A DNA stretch of 64,000 nt from Phlebotomus papatasi (taxonomy: Eukaryota > Arthropoda > Insecta > Diptera > Psychodidae). The stretch is from NCBI RefSeq assembly GCF_024763615.1, contig NC_077222.1, forward strand, positions 30,752,001-30,816,000, read 5' to 3'. Shown here in pieces: positions 34,131-46,440 of this stretch. Below the pieces are notes generated by a model. It saw only the letters and a program-made list of their open reading frames with translations. It made no database searches and was not told where the DNA came from. Every line of letters starts with the position of its first letter. Position 1 is the stretch's first letter. The translations under genes and the position numbers were made by a program.

Positions 34131-35605
34131 TATTGTCATCTCTGTTTTTTTCTGTCTCACTCCCTTGCGGCCATCGCCGGCCTAGCGTCGATTCCAACCT
34201 CCATGACGAAAACGATAGAGGGTCTCTTCACTGGTTGTATATGTCGCAACCGTACATAAGCACGTAAGTCGAATTACATGGGAAAATGGGTATGCTCACA
34301 TAGAGAGGTTAAGGAAAACCTAACCATAAAGGCTGTTTGTCTAGATCATCAATATCTATCAATATCACATCTTTTGATTTTAGCTCTTTTTTATATTTAG
34401 CTTTGTTAATTCATTGTGACTTACTGAGAGATAATGATTTTATAAAACATATTTTGTACTGAAACTCTTTTTACTGGGTTAGATGGATTTTTTCACACTT
34501 CCATCGCACCCATATATTCATTTTATTTGATGGCGTTGTGGTTCTTCCTTTTTTCCTGAACTTTATTGGATTGCTTGTGGTATAAAAGGCCCATTATGCT
34601 TTGGCAGAATTGGCAATTGGCATAAATGAATTGTACATACATTAGCATTTAATCACTTGCAATTGAACACAAATTACTTAATTTACTAAAATAAATAAAC
34701 ATATCGGCTCTAAAGATCTTATAGGAGTTACATCGAAAAAATTGGCAATGGAGTGTATCAAAAATTGTTAGAAGAATCTTCAAAGAAGATGCTAGATGAG
34801 GTAAAGGCAAAAAATAAAACATCAATTGAATACCGACACAAGTCCTCAAATCCAATAACACTCCAAATACCAAAACAAATCAGTCGTATTTTCCACTTAT
34901 TTGACTTTTGCCAGTTTACCCGGATAGACAGGCTATAGACAAGAAGTCAAGTGAAGTGACAATCGTATTTGAGGATTCACTTGCTGTTTGGAGTATAGGA
35001 TATTCATTAGTCACATCATTTGAGCACATGGACACTTGAAATATTCCATGAATTTTGTCTATGCTTCACAGAAGACATAATCGGAGAAGATTGGAATTTT
35101 CACCAGGAATTACATCATTCACATGCATGATTTCCTAAATTTACCAAATCAACTATACGTTTCGAGCCACTCACTGATTCTCTGCATTTTTCAAAATTGA
35201 TTTTCAAGAGGACTTCATGAAGTGAATTCAATTGCAGATAATTGGATTACGTTTGAGATGCATTTACCTAAATTAAATTCAATTTAGAGTGTAATAAGGT
35301 GGTTTTATTTTACTGATCAAGTTTTATATGACTATTTTCAATACGACTTTCCAATTGATTTACGATATCTTTTGTTAAAACAGGATTGGCATAGTAAAGA
35401 TGTGGTAGATCTAGGATATCGCTATATATAATAGAATAAATTCTAAGAATTATTTAAAAGAGATATTTGGTAAAATTTTGACTTAGGACTCTATTTTGTA
35501 GGCAGTTGATCTTATCTTTTAAAAAATTAATGCTGTTTACAGCAATTTAAGTCCGTTGAAAGTGTTATTATTAGCCTGAAATCTGAAGATCGCTTAAGCC
35601 TAAGC
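34131..35605. other. No gene seen
   Basis: The first 130 bp are GC-rich (CCCTTGCGGCCATCGCCGG) and may be the rest of the retroelement to the left. The remainder is AT-rich without a supportable frame. Confidence 0.45.
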
Positions 35606-35609
35606 TTAA

Positions 35610-36139
35610 CCCATTCAGTCAATGTACCAGAAATACTTGAGATAGAATGTTCTTATTTTAGGATTAGTTTCATACAGATTAATAGATGATTTTTTTTTAA
35701 AAAGAAAATATTTTTATCCAATATTGGGGCGCGGGGAGCCGCCCTCAAACACGCGTCTTAACGGTCACTCAATTTAAATTCTGTACATTAATTCATTACA
35801 ACTCTATTGATTTAGATAGAGCAACTATCCAAGAAAACATATTGGCAACTAGAATTCAAGTTAGGAAAGAGGATGAAGGCCAATTTTAACAAATTCGACG
35901 CGATGTCGAATTTTCCGTCCGCCATTTTGAGCAAATTTTTTACATGACTTGACGCGAAGCGAGAAAAGAACAACAAAATGTTATCCCATCTCCGTCGGGC
36001 TATTTTTTCCAAGTAATTGAAGAACTAAAGTAACTAAAAATCCATTCCCGACAGAAATTCGAATATAAATTGCCCTGGGAAAATTCATCTAAAATCACTC
36101 AATTTGCGTATGATGTATAATCCCATGGTAAGGAATGGG
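35610..36139 (-). mobile_element. piggyBac-like MITE, 530 bp (copy 2, inverted)
   Basis: TTAA at 35606-35609 and 36140-36143 flanks CCCATTCAGTCAATG and the inverse of CCCATTCCTTACCATGG. It is the same element as 31902-32436 in the opposite direction, with about 3.2 kb between the two. Confidence 0.85.
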
Positions 36140-36377
36140 TTAAAAACAAAAGAAAAAGACTTGAACATTAGAGATTATTCAGGCGTATATAGATTTAAAA
36201 GTTTCACAAACCATGTTACTTTTATTGATTACGAAACAGGTTTAGAGTGGTAGGTTTTTACTTTGTCCTCCACTAAGTTTCTAGACTTCTTTGACCAATG
36301 ACGAAACATGAAAAATTTCAAGTGAAATACGAAAACTAGTTTATTCCAAGTATTGACTTTTGTTAGCTTTTGAGCCG

Positions 36378-36598
36378 TAAGGTGAGGTGGGGCTACTTTG
36401 AATTGTGGAGCTACATTGTTATACAATTTTTTCGTATATTTCTAATGGAAATTGCCTTTTAACATGATATCATTTGGATAGACAAAATAATTGTGGATCT
36501 AATTAAAATGATTGTAAGGACCAGCTTCGTTTAGAAATAGGCGAAAAAGTCGTATAACAATCTAGCTTTACAGTTCAAAGTAGCCCCACCTTCCCCTA
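36378..36598 (+). mobile_element. 217-bp MITE, GGGGCTACTTTGA family (copy 2)
   Basis: It matches 24694-24914 along its whole length (GGGGCTACTTTGAATTGTGG, TTTGGATAGACAAAATAATTG, CAAAGTAGCCCCACC). Its left end is altered to TAAGGTGAGGTGG. Confidence 0.88.
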
Positions 36599-36699
36599 CT
36601 TGGATACTGCGACGGTAAGAGGAGCGCTTATTTTTAACCAAAAACTATAAATTCACCTTATTTTTCACTTTTTCCATATTAAATAAGTGTAGTTCATTA

Positions 36700-36920
36700 G
36701 GGGAATTCTGTAACAATATGACAATGTAATATGACAAATTTTCGTGTTAAATTTTGGAGCAGGAAAACAAGCCCAATGAACATCAAATGGCCATTGAAAG
36801 GAGCTCTATGAAGCTCTTAATAACTGATATGACATGAATGTTCGATTAGTTCTTCCAAACTTACCATAAAAAAATTTGAAATTTCTCATATGACATTGTC
36901 ATTTTTTTACAGAATTCCTC
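36700..36920. mobile_element. MITE, GGGGAATTCTGTAA ends (copy 1)
   Basis: TA on both sides (36698-36699 and 36921-36922). The ends are GGGGAATTCTGTAACAATATG and the inverse of GAGGAATTCTGTAA. ATATGACA and TGACATTGTCAT are mirrored inside. It shares its ends with 57574-57924. It abuts the mariner relic on its right. Confidence 0.85.
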
Positions 36921-36924
36921 TACA

Positions 36925-37920
36925 GGCGTGCCAGCGCTGCAAACCATTCATTATCGATCGGAACAATAGATAATCAGAAGGAGCCAGATCTGGACAGTAC
37001 AGCAGGGGTGGTAGCACATCTCTATTCAGTGGTTTGTTGTTTTCCTGCTCCATAAGAGTGCAATTGGGTGGAACGCTCCCGTGTTACAATATCACTCATT
37101 TGTATCTCTTGCCTCATTCCGGCAATGTTTTCAGTAATGCATGGTTCAAAATTGATCAGTTGTTATTCTAAGCGAAGCCCATTGACATTGGCTTGTTTTC
37201 AGCAACTCATAATGCATAATTCCCCGTTTGTTGTGCTGAGCATTGTCTTCTTCCGCTAAGCGATTTGGCTGTTCTATCGATATTGATGCTTCGTCGAATG
37301 AAAATTGATACGTTTTGTATTTAGGACACTCGAACCATATCCATTTCTCATCATCTGTGCCAATTTGATGCTGGAAACTCTTTCTTCTAAACCCCAAACG
37401 TAAACCGATCTTCAGACTGAAGGTTTAGTTCAGTTCCCGAAGGTCGCAGAGTCCTAAATGGCAACCAATTTTATTGCTTGTTCAGAATATAATACGTCTT
37501 TTGTCCTTAATAATCCAATCCTAAGTTAAATTTTCCAAAATATCCTGACCGATAAAAAAATTATAACAGTTAAGCCATATGGCTAAGCCTTAGGTCTGAA
37601 GCTGGTATAAAATTTCAGAAGTGTACTTTTGAATTTTTGTATCTCTTTCAGCCAACTGAGACGGTACCTTTTTTCCTTTCTTTTAGTTTTTTCTAACACG
37701 CGTAAAGGCTTTAAAATAACTTTTTTGGTCATGTTTATTGCTTCCGAATGATAAAACGGATGAAACTAATCATATTCATCCAAAAACTGTTTCAGATCGG
37801 CGTCATCAAGTGTTTTTGGTCTTTTTGCTCTTTGCGTCGAGGTCGGCTCTTTTGAAACATTTCACAGGTGGTTCTTGATGGTTTATGTTCGATATACGGT
37901 TTTTCAAGCAAACTATTCGC
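36925..37920 (-). pseudogene. Mariner-family transposase pseudogene, split by an insertion
   Basis: Reading on the minus strand, the N-terminal part (about 37870-37770) shows CFKRADLDAKSKKTKNT, a stop, then DDADLKQFLDE, as in the mariner DNA-binding region. After an insertion at 37408-37602 the catalytic part follows at 37397-37200: RRKSFQHQIGTDDEKWIW with the first acidic residue in the DEKW block, then GIMHYELLK. After more frame breaks comes CPDLAPSDYLLFRSIM (about 37000-36950), the second and third catalytic positions of the D,D34D type. Several stops and frameshifts make it inactive. The C-terminal end is missing where the GGGGAATTCTGTAA element begins. Confidence 0.85.
37408..37602. mobile_element. 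MITE, TCTTCAGACT ends (copy 1, inside the mariner relic)
   Basis: GATCTTCAGACTGAAGGTTTAG and TAAGCCTTAGGTCTGAAG (in part) are inverted. The interior (CCCGAAGGTC, TTTTCCAAAATAT, CTGACCGATAA) matches 42911-43097. Confidence 0.75.
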
Positions 37921-39151
37921 TTTAATTGATTTGTTTCATTAGTTAATATTACCGTAAATCGGGTTACATTGCTACCCTGCTGTTCGTATAAGCTTTTTTT
38001 AGTTCGAGCACTTAAGGATATTCTTCACAAATCCTATCTACCATTTCGGATCCCAAGATCCTTAATGGACCTACGACTTAAGTCGAGATACGGATTAGTA
38101 GAAGCCACCTCTGGGCTAATCTTCAGGTCTGTCAATGCCCTAATACTACGAGTTTTCGGTAGTATTCTACAGATACACTCATAAGTCATAACATTAAAAG
38201 TTTAAATAAGGAGATATAAAGTTTTTCTAATTTTATCCCTAAGAAAACTTTTACTTATTAAAACTTAATTTAACCTGTGGGAAACAGAAGTAAATAGGAA
38301 ATAAAATGTAATATTTTCTCGTCATTTGTTGAAACTTGTTTTTCTAAAAAATACTCGAAGTGTTGGAAAAATTAGTCATTTTTTATTATTCTATAAGTCT
38401 TTGGTGACTTAAGAAATTAATATTCGTAAGAAAAAATTTGTCTTAAGCTTCTAAATAAAGAGCCGCGTTTTATTAATATTGAAATACGAAGTGGGTACAA
38501 CAAGGTCTTTTACATTTATATTTTTGTAGACCGAATTTACGGTCTTTCCGCTACTTTAGTCACTAAAGTCTTGGTGTAAAAAATAGTCTTTTACACTATT
38601 GGAGTATTTATATTATTACCATAGATTTACTGACTATATAGTTTAATGGATTTTCGGAATAGTACCCTAAATTGAAATTTCATAAAAGTGTCGCATACAT
38701 GTTCGCTCTCTGCAAATCGATTTGACATATTCAATCTAAATGTAGTACTTCTGCATCAATTTGGAAGTTTTCGAGTGGTTTATGAATAGGTTGCGACCGG
38801 ATGTGAATCGGTGAACACGATGATAAGGGATTACGAAGTGGATAAGGCATTGCGAGGTGTTTGAGCTCGTGATTAAAATTCTTTGTTCCATAGCCTAAAA
38901 AAAATTAAAAACTTAATTCTTTCAAACAAACAATGCGGAATCTATTTTGTGGGCATATCATCTGAGTCACGAGAGTTCAAGCATTCCTGACACAATTGAA
39001 AAATAATAATCAGAACAGAGCATTACTCAAGAAGCTATATACAACTGTCTTATGGGGCTAATTCTTTTGGGGCTTATAGACTTATAGCAAAAACAGAGAA
39101 TTTACGTGTTTAGAAGTTTTGAATGGATGAATATTACTGGCTACGTAACAG
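37921..39151. other. No gene seen
   Basis: 38003-38160 carries GAGCACTTAAGGAT, CGACTTAAGTCGAGA and TCAGGTCTGTCAATGCCCTAA, which are fragments of the TAATGCCCTAG family. The rest is AT-rich without supportable frames. Confidence 0.5.
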
Positions 39152-39370
39152 TAGGGGGAAGTGGTGCACCTTTTAAAGTGGGGCACCTTTGAAATTGGGA
39201 TTTTTCTCCTAGATTTAAGTGTAACTGAGCCATATCACAATGTAATTTAGCTTTTTAATCTGTTTGAGCACCTAAATTATATCACGATAAGGCTCTATTT
39301 TATTTAAAAATAGGTAAAAAATCTCAAATTCAAAGGTGCCCCACTTTGAAAGGTGCCCCACTTTCCCCTA
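39152..39370. mobile_element. Palindromic MITE (219 bp), GGGGCACCTTTGAA type
   Basis: TAGGGGGAAGTGGTGCACC and GGTGCCCCACTTTCCCCTA form the ends. AAAGTGGGGCACCTTTGAAA is mirrored by TTCAAAGGTGCCCCACTTT. A left fragment is at 15091, and a short piece (GGGGCACCTTTGAAAAATG) at about 45909. Confidence 0.9.
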
Positions 39371-39558
39371 TGTAACTTATAATTATCATTGCTATTGAAT
39401 AAAGAGCTACAGAATTAGGGTTTCTTAGAGAATTCTGCAAGACGACCTAGAGAAGAACATTCCATAGGGGGAAGTGGGTCTATTTTAAGCTATGGGGCTA
39501 CATTGTTATACGATTTTTTCGCATATTTTTAAATGAAACTAGGTTTTAACATGATGTA

Positions 39559-40093
39559 GGGTCGGAGGAACGTCTGTTCGGCAGGGAACCCCTATTTACA
39601 CTTTTGCCAAAATCTTGAAAATTATTTAATGTATCTAGTAAAATATAAGTAATACAGTGCTGTCTCTCTATATGCACAGTTTGGGTACTTTTTTTGACAG
39701 TTCTCTCTCTGAATATGCACAACTTTTTTTGAAATTCCCAACAGTTTTTTTTTCTTTTAATAAATTATCATTTTTTTATTGTTCTAGAATTTCCCGTGTT
39801 ATTTTAAATATAATATGAGACAGAAAAAATAAAATTAAGAAAATTAAAAAAAAATAGTTACAAAGAAAATAATTTTCTTTATTACTTTATCAAAATGTAA
39901 ACAAATTGATTTTGAATGCAACCGACACAAAAGCTGTGCATACAGAGAGATAGCACTGTATAATGTTTTTTCTGTAATATACCTTTTACTATAAACAGAG
40001 ATGTTCAAATTTCATATCACAAATAGTACAGAGTAGGGTGTCAATAGGTGCTGACACGCGTTCTTAAAGTGTCAATAAACGTTCCTTTCACCC
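39559..40093 (+). mobile_element. Second-level nested MITE, GGGTSRRAGGAACG ends
   Basis: The ends GGGTCGGAGGAACG and the inverse of GGGTGAAAGGAACG lie between TA duplications (39557-39558 and 40094-40095). Removing it restores the centre of the 217-bp element. A relative is at 19040-19682. Confidence 0.92.
39655..39958. mobile_element. Third-level nested MITE, CAGTGCTGTCTCTCTATATG ends
   Basis: TA at 39653-39654 and 39959-39960 flanks CAGTGCTGTCTCTCT...ATGCACAG and its inverse CTGTGCAT...AGAGAGATAGCACTG. The relative at 19135 (AAGTAATATGG) lacks this insertion. Confidence 0.92.
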
Positions 40094-40224
40094 TAATTTG
40101 GGCAGACAAAACAATTGTGGACCTGAATAAAATAATGGTAAGGACCAGCTCCATTTTTTCGAAATAGGCGAAAAATCGTATATCAATGTAGCCCCATAGC
40201 TCAAAATAGCCCCAGCTCCCCCTA

Positions 40225-42910
40225 TGTAAGTCAATTAATCTTAATTTAATTTCACTTAATAAACTATATTCTGTTTAAATGATCTAAAGTGTTACCCTCA
40301 TATGGTCTTCAAACCTGAGAAAAATTATATTTATCACTTAGGAAATCTGAGCAGGTAAACTAACCATATGGATAAACCTTACGTCTGCAGATCGCTTTTA
40401 AGATAATCAAAACAAGCCAAGTCAACCAATTTGTGTTGAATATTGCATATATCGAGAATAGAGATCGTTGAGATGAAATCGAAAGATAATTGATGAACCT
40501 TTTTGCCCTTACTATGAAAATGATTTGAAATGGAGTTTGGGTATCCCCTTTTTGGGATATTGAGTGGATTGAATTGCGGTGGTTGAATAATATTCTTCAT
40601 TGTTTCTATTGAGTATGTTATGTGGAACTTCTCTAAATTTTCCCACAAGTATATATCCCCTATCCGTAGTTTTGGGTTATAGTGGTTGGAGATTGATAGT
40701 AGATTAGGGCCCTACACGGCTATATGCTAAATGTTAAATGATTACGCAAGAGTCTCACCACACAACGGATGAATTCCCCATGATATTTCGTTTCTCTTCA
40801 GCCATCTGCTTCCGTCCTTCTGCACATTCAATTTGTCCCCAGAAATTCGAGGTGGATGGCAAATGTTTGACGAGAAGAACGTATGAGATTGATTCTGTGA
40901 TTCAAACTAAGAGTGAATTCCATTGAGCTTTTTTAGGGGGATGGGGGGGATCTAGTGCGGGTGGAAAATAACATGACGATACACAAGTGAGCATCCACGG
41001 TCATGGAAATCATTCGTCACACCCGAGCTTTCCGGCTTGGGTATCGTATATACATAAATATGTTGGTTTTTCGGAAGGACTTAACTCTAGCCTGGAAGTT
41101 CACTATTTGTTGAATTATTCTCACAACAAGCATTTCTCATCCGGCATTAGTGTCTGTTTTTGACCATATTTGCCTTTCTTTTTCATTCCCCAGCTTGACG
41201 AAACAGCCCCAGATTGTGATACACAGAAGCCCCAACATATTTTGTTATGCAAAATTTTCATTATAAACTGTGCATATGCTTTGGAATGATTCAGTGGAGG
41301 AAATTGTATTCCTAGTGGTTTAAAATGTTTCATATGCAGGCGGTTTAATTTCGTCAACACACAAAAGTGGAAATAAACAAATGCAGATGTGGTTCGTCTG
41401 GTGTTAATAAATAATTGTTTACCGAGAGCATTTTTTTCCCGCAAAAAGTTACATAGTTGATAATTTAGCATGAGTCCCAGAGAAAGTGCCCCTGATTAAG
41501 ATTAACAACTAAGCAATGGTCAAAGTTCAGTCCCATTTCCCTAAGCAATTTTCTGGTTGAGTGTCATCTCATTCGCCATTCAATGTCATGTACCATTTCA
41601 CAATACATTCGGGAAATTTGATTTTGACGATAGTTTATTCCATTACATGGGGCTTTACCTATATTGTCTGGTTGATACACAACCGATTTCACTGAAAATA
41701 ACTAAACAGATCAAATTTTGAACAATTGTAGTAGTCAAACTGTTTATTTTGGAATTTAACTATATTTGTACGTTTTGCTGGACATTTACTTGTCAAATTT
41801 AAATTGAGAGAGAATGAAGGAGATTCCGAAAGCCTCTAAACCTATTGGAATAGTATAGATAGTGCAATGGGGTAATTTTGTCCAGAATGTAATTTTGAAT
41901 TCGGAGATTTCCTCAATTTGTTTCAGATGGGAAATGGAACAAAAACACCATGAAGGAGTGTCTTTGTTTCTCTCTTTTCCTTCTTTTCTGTAGTTTTCTT
42001 TTTTCCACCCATCTGATACAGTAAGGGAATATCAGGATTCAAAACTTTAATTAAGCATTTTTAACAATTAACTTCTAATTTCTCTTAAATGTAGTTCCAG
42101 AACGAATTTCTCGCTGAGTTAAAGTTGTCAAACTGAAAATATTCAATTGTTTATTCATTTTATTTCCCAATAAATTCTAAAAGTATTAAAATAATACCTT
42201 TATAAAAGAAATAAATTTTTCTTTTTGATAATCACAAAGAATTTTTAAATTTCCCGCTCTGGAAAATAGATTACATTTAGGCGTTGGAGGAGTTTGTGCA
42301 GATTCGTACGGGAAATGATGGGCAAGATTTGAGATTTTTTACTGCATGCCACACAAGTCGAATCAATTATACCACTATGCCAAAAAAATCTCTTAATTTT
42401 ATTAGGGTTATAATTCCATCTCACGAAATCCATGGAAATCCTTTGATTTTTCTCTAGAGTAAAATTTAAATTAATTGCAATTCTTACGAAGGTGTCCCGG
42501 TATGCTCAGCTACGTACAAAATTTGTCCACGCCTCATTTTCATCGGAAGCATTACTTTGAAGACAAAAATTTGCATATCAGTGCTTAGGCGGAACTTCCA
42601 TCTACTTTGCTTTAACCATTTGTAGGAGGTATTATAAGTAACTTAGAAAAAAAATCAACTTTTACACATTAACAACATTATGAAGCTGAAAAACCTTCCT
42701 CTATTTCAAAAATTATTCAACAAATTGGCTCCCAATGATAGGCAAACATGCATAATTGTGTGTGTCCCGTCAGATGCATAATCCAGGGACTCCCTGTATT
42801 TTGTGAGAAATTGTAATATGTAAAATTTTGTAGATATTTTATGGTAACCCTAAATCGTTTAATCGCTTTTAAACGGCTCTGAACCAAAAACAAATCTGAA
42901 GACATTGTAA
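40225..42910. other. Intergenic or intronic, no gene seen
   Basis: 40770-40980 is less AT-rich and has an acceptor-like TTTCTCTTCAG at 40792-40802 (+), but the following frame has no support. A small hairpin with loop (ACCCGAGC/GCTTGGGT) is at 41023-41044. The 116-codon frame at 41121-41471 (minus) is not recognisable. Confidence 0.45.
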
Positions 42911-43097
42911 GACCGTCTTCAGACTAGAGGTTTAGCCTGGTTTCCGAAGGTCTCAAAATCCGAAATAGCAACCCATTTAATTTGTTATACTGATTCTAAC
43001 AAATTAATTTTCCTTAATAATCCATTCCTACGTCAAAATTTTCCAAAAATTTTCTACTGATAAGAAATTAGAGAAGTTAAGCCTTAGGTCTGAAGCC
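42911..43097. mobile_element. MITE, TCTTCAGACT ends (copy 2)
   Basis: GACCGTCTTCAGACTAGAGG at the left and AAGCCTTAGGTCTGAAGCCC at the right; body shared with 37408-37602. Confidence 0.75.
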
Positions 43098-43680
43098 CGT
43101 ATGAGACACTCAAGACAAGGGGACTTTTTTAAATTTCTACTGCTTGAATTTCCTGCTGGGAAACTCGCTGGTCTTGTGTCGGAAAACTGAAGTTCAGCCT
43201 AATTTTAAATAAATTTTTGAACGGCAAATTTTGACACATTGAAATTGAAATTTAATCATTGACAGACAAATTTCACTAAGTAAAAAATTATACTTAATTA
43301 CCATACTGAAAAGGTGGGCGGCGAGCTTAAAATTAGAAGTAAATTTTTACTAAAAACTTTTTATAAATTGCTGAACAATTTTTGCAATAAATTATGGTAT
43401 AGTAAACTGATTATTTCATGCAAAACTTAACCTTTTATAACCACTTTTAACCTACCAAGACCGGTCATATTAATCGGTTTAAAATCTTTTTAAAATAAAC
43501 ACATATTTAAATGGCACAAAGTCGCTATTAAATTTTATGAATTTCTTAAGGTATGCAATACATTTTTCACTGATCAAATTATTTTTTCCTTTTTTCTAAG
43601 AAAAAAGTGTTGAAGCATTACGGGAAACGACCAAAAACGGTCGGTTGCTTTAGTGTTAAGAATACCGTCACCGAAAATCA

Positions 43681-43814
43681 GCAATAAAAATAAAACCGAT
43701 AAACAAAATCAGTAAAAGGTCTTACATCTAGCCTTAGAAACTCCAACAGAGTCTGATTCAGTGTAATTTCCTTCTATGAGCGATAGGGACAGAAATAGCC
43801 TAAAAATTCAAGTA
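43681..43814 (+). repeat. 134-bp dispersed direct repeat (copy 1)
   Basis: Nearly identical to 58676-58810: GATAAACAAAATCAGTAAAA, GGTCTTACATCTAGCCTTAG, AGAGTCTGATTC, CTATGAGCGATAGGGACA, AATAGCCTAAAAATT. The function is unknown. Confidence 0.92.
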
Positions 43815-45965
43815 ATTTTTCAAAAATATTATGTTTGACTATTGTAGTTTCTTTTTCGAAAACGGTTTTGCTTAAAAAAAATTAGAAGTGTAAAAAATAA
43901 TTAAAATTATTTTTCATTATGAGAATTTAAAAATTCGTCATTTTTGAGTTTAAGAATTTACTATATAACAAATAGCTAGAGACTTGCAAAAAATATCCTA
44001 GATCCCTTCAACCTTCTACTTTGCAATTACGTACAAACATAATAAAAAACTAATTTCAGGTAGTCAGGAAAAATTATTTGCTTTATGGGACGCCGGTATT
44101 CCAATCGTCCTTAAAGGGTTAAAGGAGAATTCTCATATAAAGTTTAGATTTGCACCTTGACTAGCACTATCTGCTTCAAGTGAAACAATATTAATCAGAT
44201 TTTGGAATTATTCTAGAATTGATTGAGCCAGAGACTTGACGGTTACAGACAGTGTTCTATAGGTTTTTCATCATTTTTGGATATTTTGGAGAATATTTTA
44301 ATCGACTTATCGACCTTACATGAAGCTATATTTGAATCTTTCCTCAATTTTTTTTAATGTCAAAGGTTAATTATATCTGAAAACGATATAGAAACTTGTA
44401 CGAATAACAATTTAAATACAAAATCCTAATGTTTTATTTCTAAAATTTCAAAAAAATCAGATAAAGTCAATTTTAAACCGTTACGGAAATGAAAAATTCA
44501 AAGTTTAATAGCTCGAAATCAAGAGAATTAATATTAAATCATTTCTTAATCATTTCTGAGTTTTTGCATTCTGCAAAGCTGTGATACTTTGTCACTTCCT
44601 TTGTACAATAGCTACGCTCATGTATTCCGGTTAAACCAGAAGGTTCTGTTTTAGTGTATTTATGTTTATTATTCTATTGTACTTTGAATTTGAATACACT
44701 TCATAAAGATGCTTTTAAAACCACGTTGAGTCAGCCCTAATAGCTGTGATTTACAATCTTTAAATTCAAATATTTGTGAGAGAGATCAATTGAATTATCA
44801 TTATGTTGTATCAGCGGAAATTTAATCACGAATTTCTATGACTTTTCTAAAGAATTTTATCTCAATACAAAAGTCTTTTGCTCTACAGACAAAACATTTT
44901 CCTCTTTTCCAAATGGCAATGCTATACTTTTGAATTGAAAATAAAAGAAGCACCTCTCTGGGGAAAATTTATTGACTCTTGTGACAGCTGAGTGAGGAAA
45001 TTCAAGAGAAGATGTTATCAATTTGTTGGACTTAAATACCTCTTGTTGTCATACATCCTTGGGATGCTTCAATCAAAGACATTTTGAAGCTGAGTCGACA
45101 TCATGCCCAACCACACAACACCATTGGGCTATATGGGAGGCAAACATAACAAAGTTAATAGTGGTATTTCATTGAAAAGGGTTGATACCCATTGAAAAGG
45201 AGATTTCGTCCTACCACAAGTGTCGACCAGAGTGTCCTATATCATAAAATATTAGTTCATATGGTATAGAATTCACAAAAACAACTTTGACTCAATTAAG
45301 TGCACAAATACAAGTGAAATAGTCCCATTCACTATTAGGCTAGTATGTGATGAAAAATGCATTTGCATAATGTTTAAAGTATATGGCACAAGCGATAGAA
45401 TTGAATTAATCAATGCATAACACTCAGTGCAATAAATCTTAATTTGGAGCACGAGTCAATAAAATTCACAATAAACGTAATTTACATTTTCCTTCCTCTT
45501 TCATTATCAACGTCTTGCGTTGAGACAAAATAACCGTGTACGCCAGGAGGAAGAAAAATTTATCAAATTACGGGCTGAAGTAGATTAGAGTACTTTATTA
45601 CAAAATGCCTGTTGTATAAATTTCCAATTTCTCCTGGGGATTCCGTACATTTTCCCCCAAACTCGTCACCATAATCATTTGGCATGTGAGATGGTATAAA
45701 TGACGACAACTCAGAGAATTTTCCGCATCTTAGGAAAACACAAATACCTAGAAAAATTTGATTGGTATTTTCTACAATTTATTTTTGATTTTTTTCTAAA
45801 TCAAAATTTATCAGAAGACAGTACGAAAGAACTGAAACTAAACACGCTAATCTGTTTTTTGAAAATTTTGAAAATTCTATCCAAGTATTCAAAAATTAGG
45901 TGGAAATGGGGCACCTTTGAAAAATGTTTTTGGGATTATTTCTGGGAGATGTATCAATGACATTT
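43815..45965. other. No gene seen
   Basis: AT-rich. An AATCGTCCTTAAAGGGTTAA block at 44095 is inverted relative to 30650. The frame at 45700-45960 (+) overlaps a fragment of the GGGGCACCTTTGAA repeat and is not taken as coding. Confidence 0.5.
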
Positions 45966-46440
45966 TTAACTAGGAGGCGGCAAATGAGCATAAGATACAC
46001 TTTGCCAAAGAGCCTGGTCTTTGACGTGCTAAGCTAATCCTGGAACCAGACGACAAATGTAGAAAAGAAATGGAGAAACAATACATCAGTTAAGTACGCT
46101 AGTTGACCTGCTTACGGGACCCACTTAAAAGAAATAGACATCAACACAGATTATTTGTCGATAATGTCTAGATGATGAAGAGGACAATACTCACACCCTG
46201 TGTTACTGTCCATATGGAATACAGAAGAGGGCATTTCTGGGCGACACTGTTTACCCTACTTCTGTTATAAAATGGTCCCAACCTGTAGCTTTACTGGCCT
46301 TAATTAAGAACATAAAAATAAGGTCATAACAAATAAAGAGAATGGGTACAATAGACTAAGCAGTCGTAGTGATTGGGCCTGTTTTGGGACCACCTCAATA
46401 GTCCACTCTAAATAATAATATAATAAAATTAAATATAATT
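45966..46440 (+). pseudogene. 3' end of a non-LTR retrotransposon (LINE) relic
   Basis: An open stretch from about 46171 reads DDEEDNTHTLCYCPYGIQKR and on to KIRS with TAA at 46324. The pattern D--E---H-L--CP----R is the C-terminal zinc-knuckle region of Jockey/R1-like reverse transcriptases (family knowledge). An AT-rich, TAATAATATAATAAAA-like tail follows at 46412-46440. No RT domain is left. The clade is uncertain. Confidence 0.55.

Larger units (their letters stand above)
39465..40224 (+). mobile_element. 217-bp-family MITE (copy 3), host of a double nest
   Basis: The ends TAGGGGGAAGTGGG and GCTCCCCCTA and both flanking halves match the intact copy at 24694-24914. It is split at GATGTA/ATTTGG by the element at 39559-40093. 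Confidence 0.92.

Noticed and set aside
33903..34197. Minus-strand frames of 85 and 75 codons
   Set aside because: They fall in the inverted-repeat arm, and the same peptide appears from the opposite arm. This is a product of the palindrome, not a gene.
40738..40926. Plus-strand frame with an acceptor-like TTTCTCTTCAG inside
   Set aside because: Only 62 codons, no donor of quality and no family match.
41121..41471. 116-codon minus-strand frame
   Set aside because: No domain, signal or splice context. Possible by chance at this length in 64 kb.
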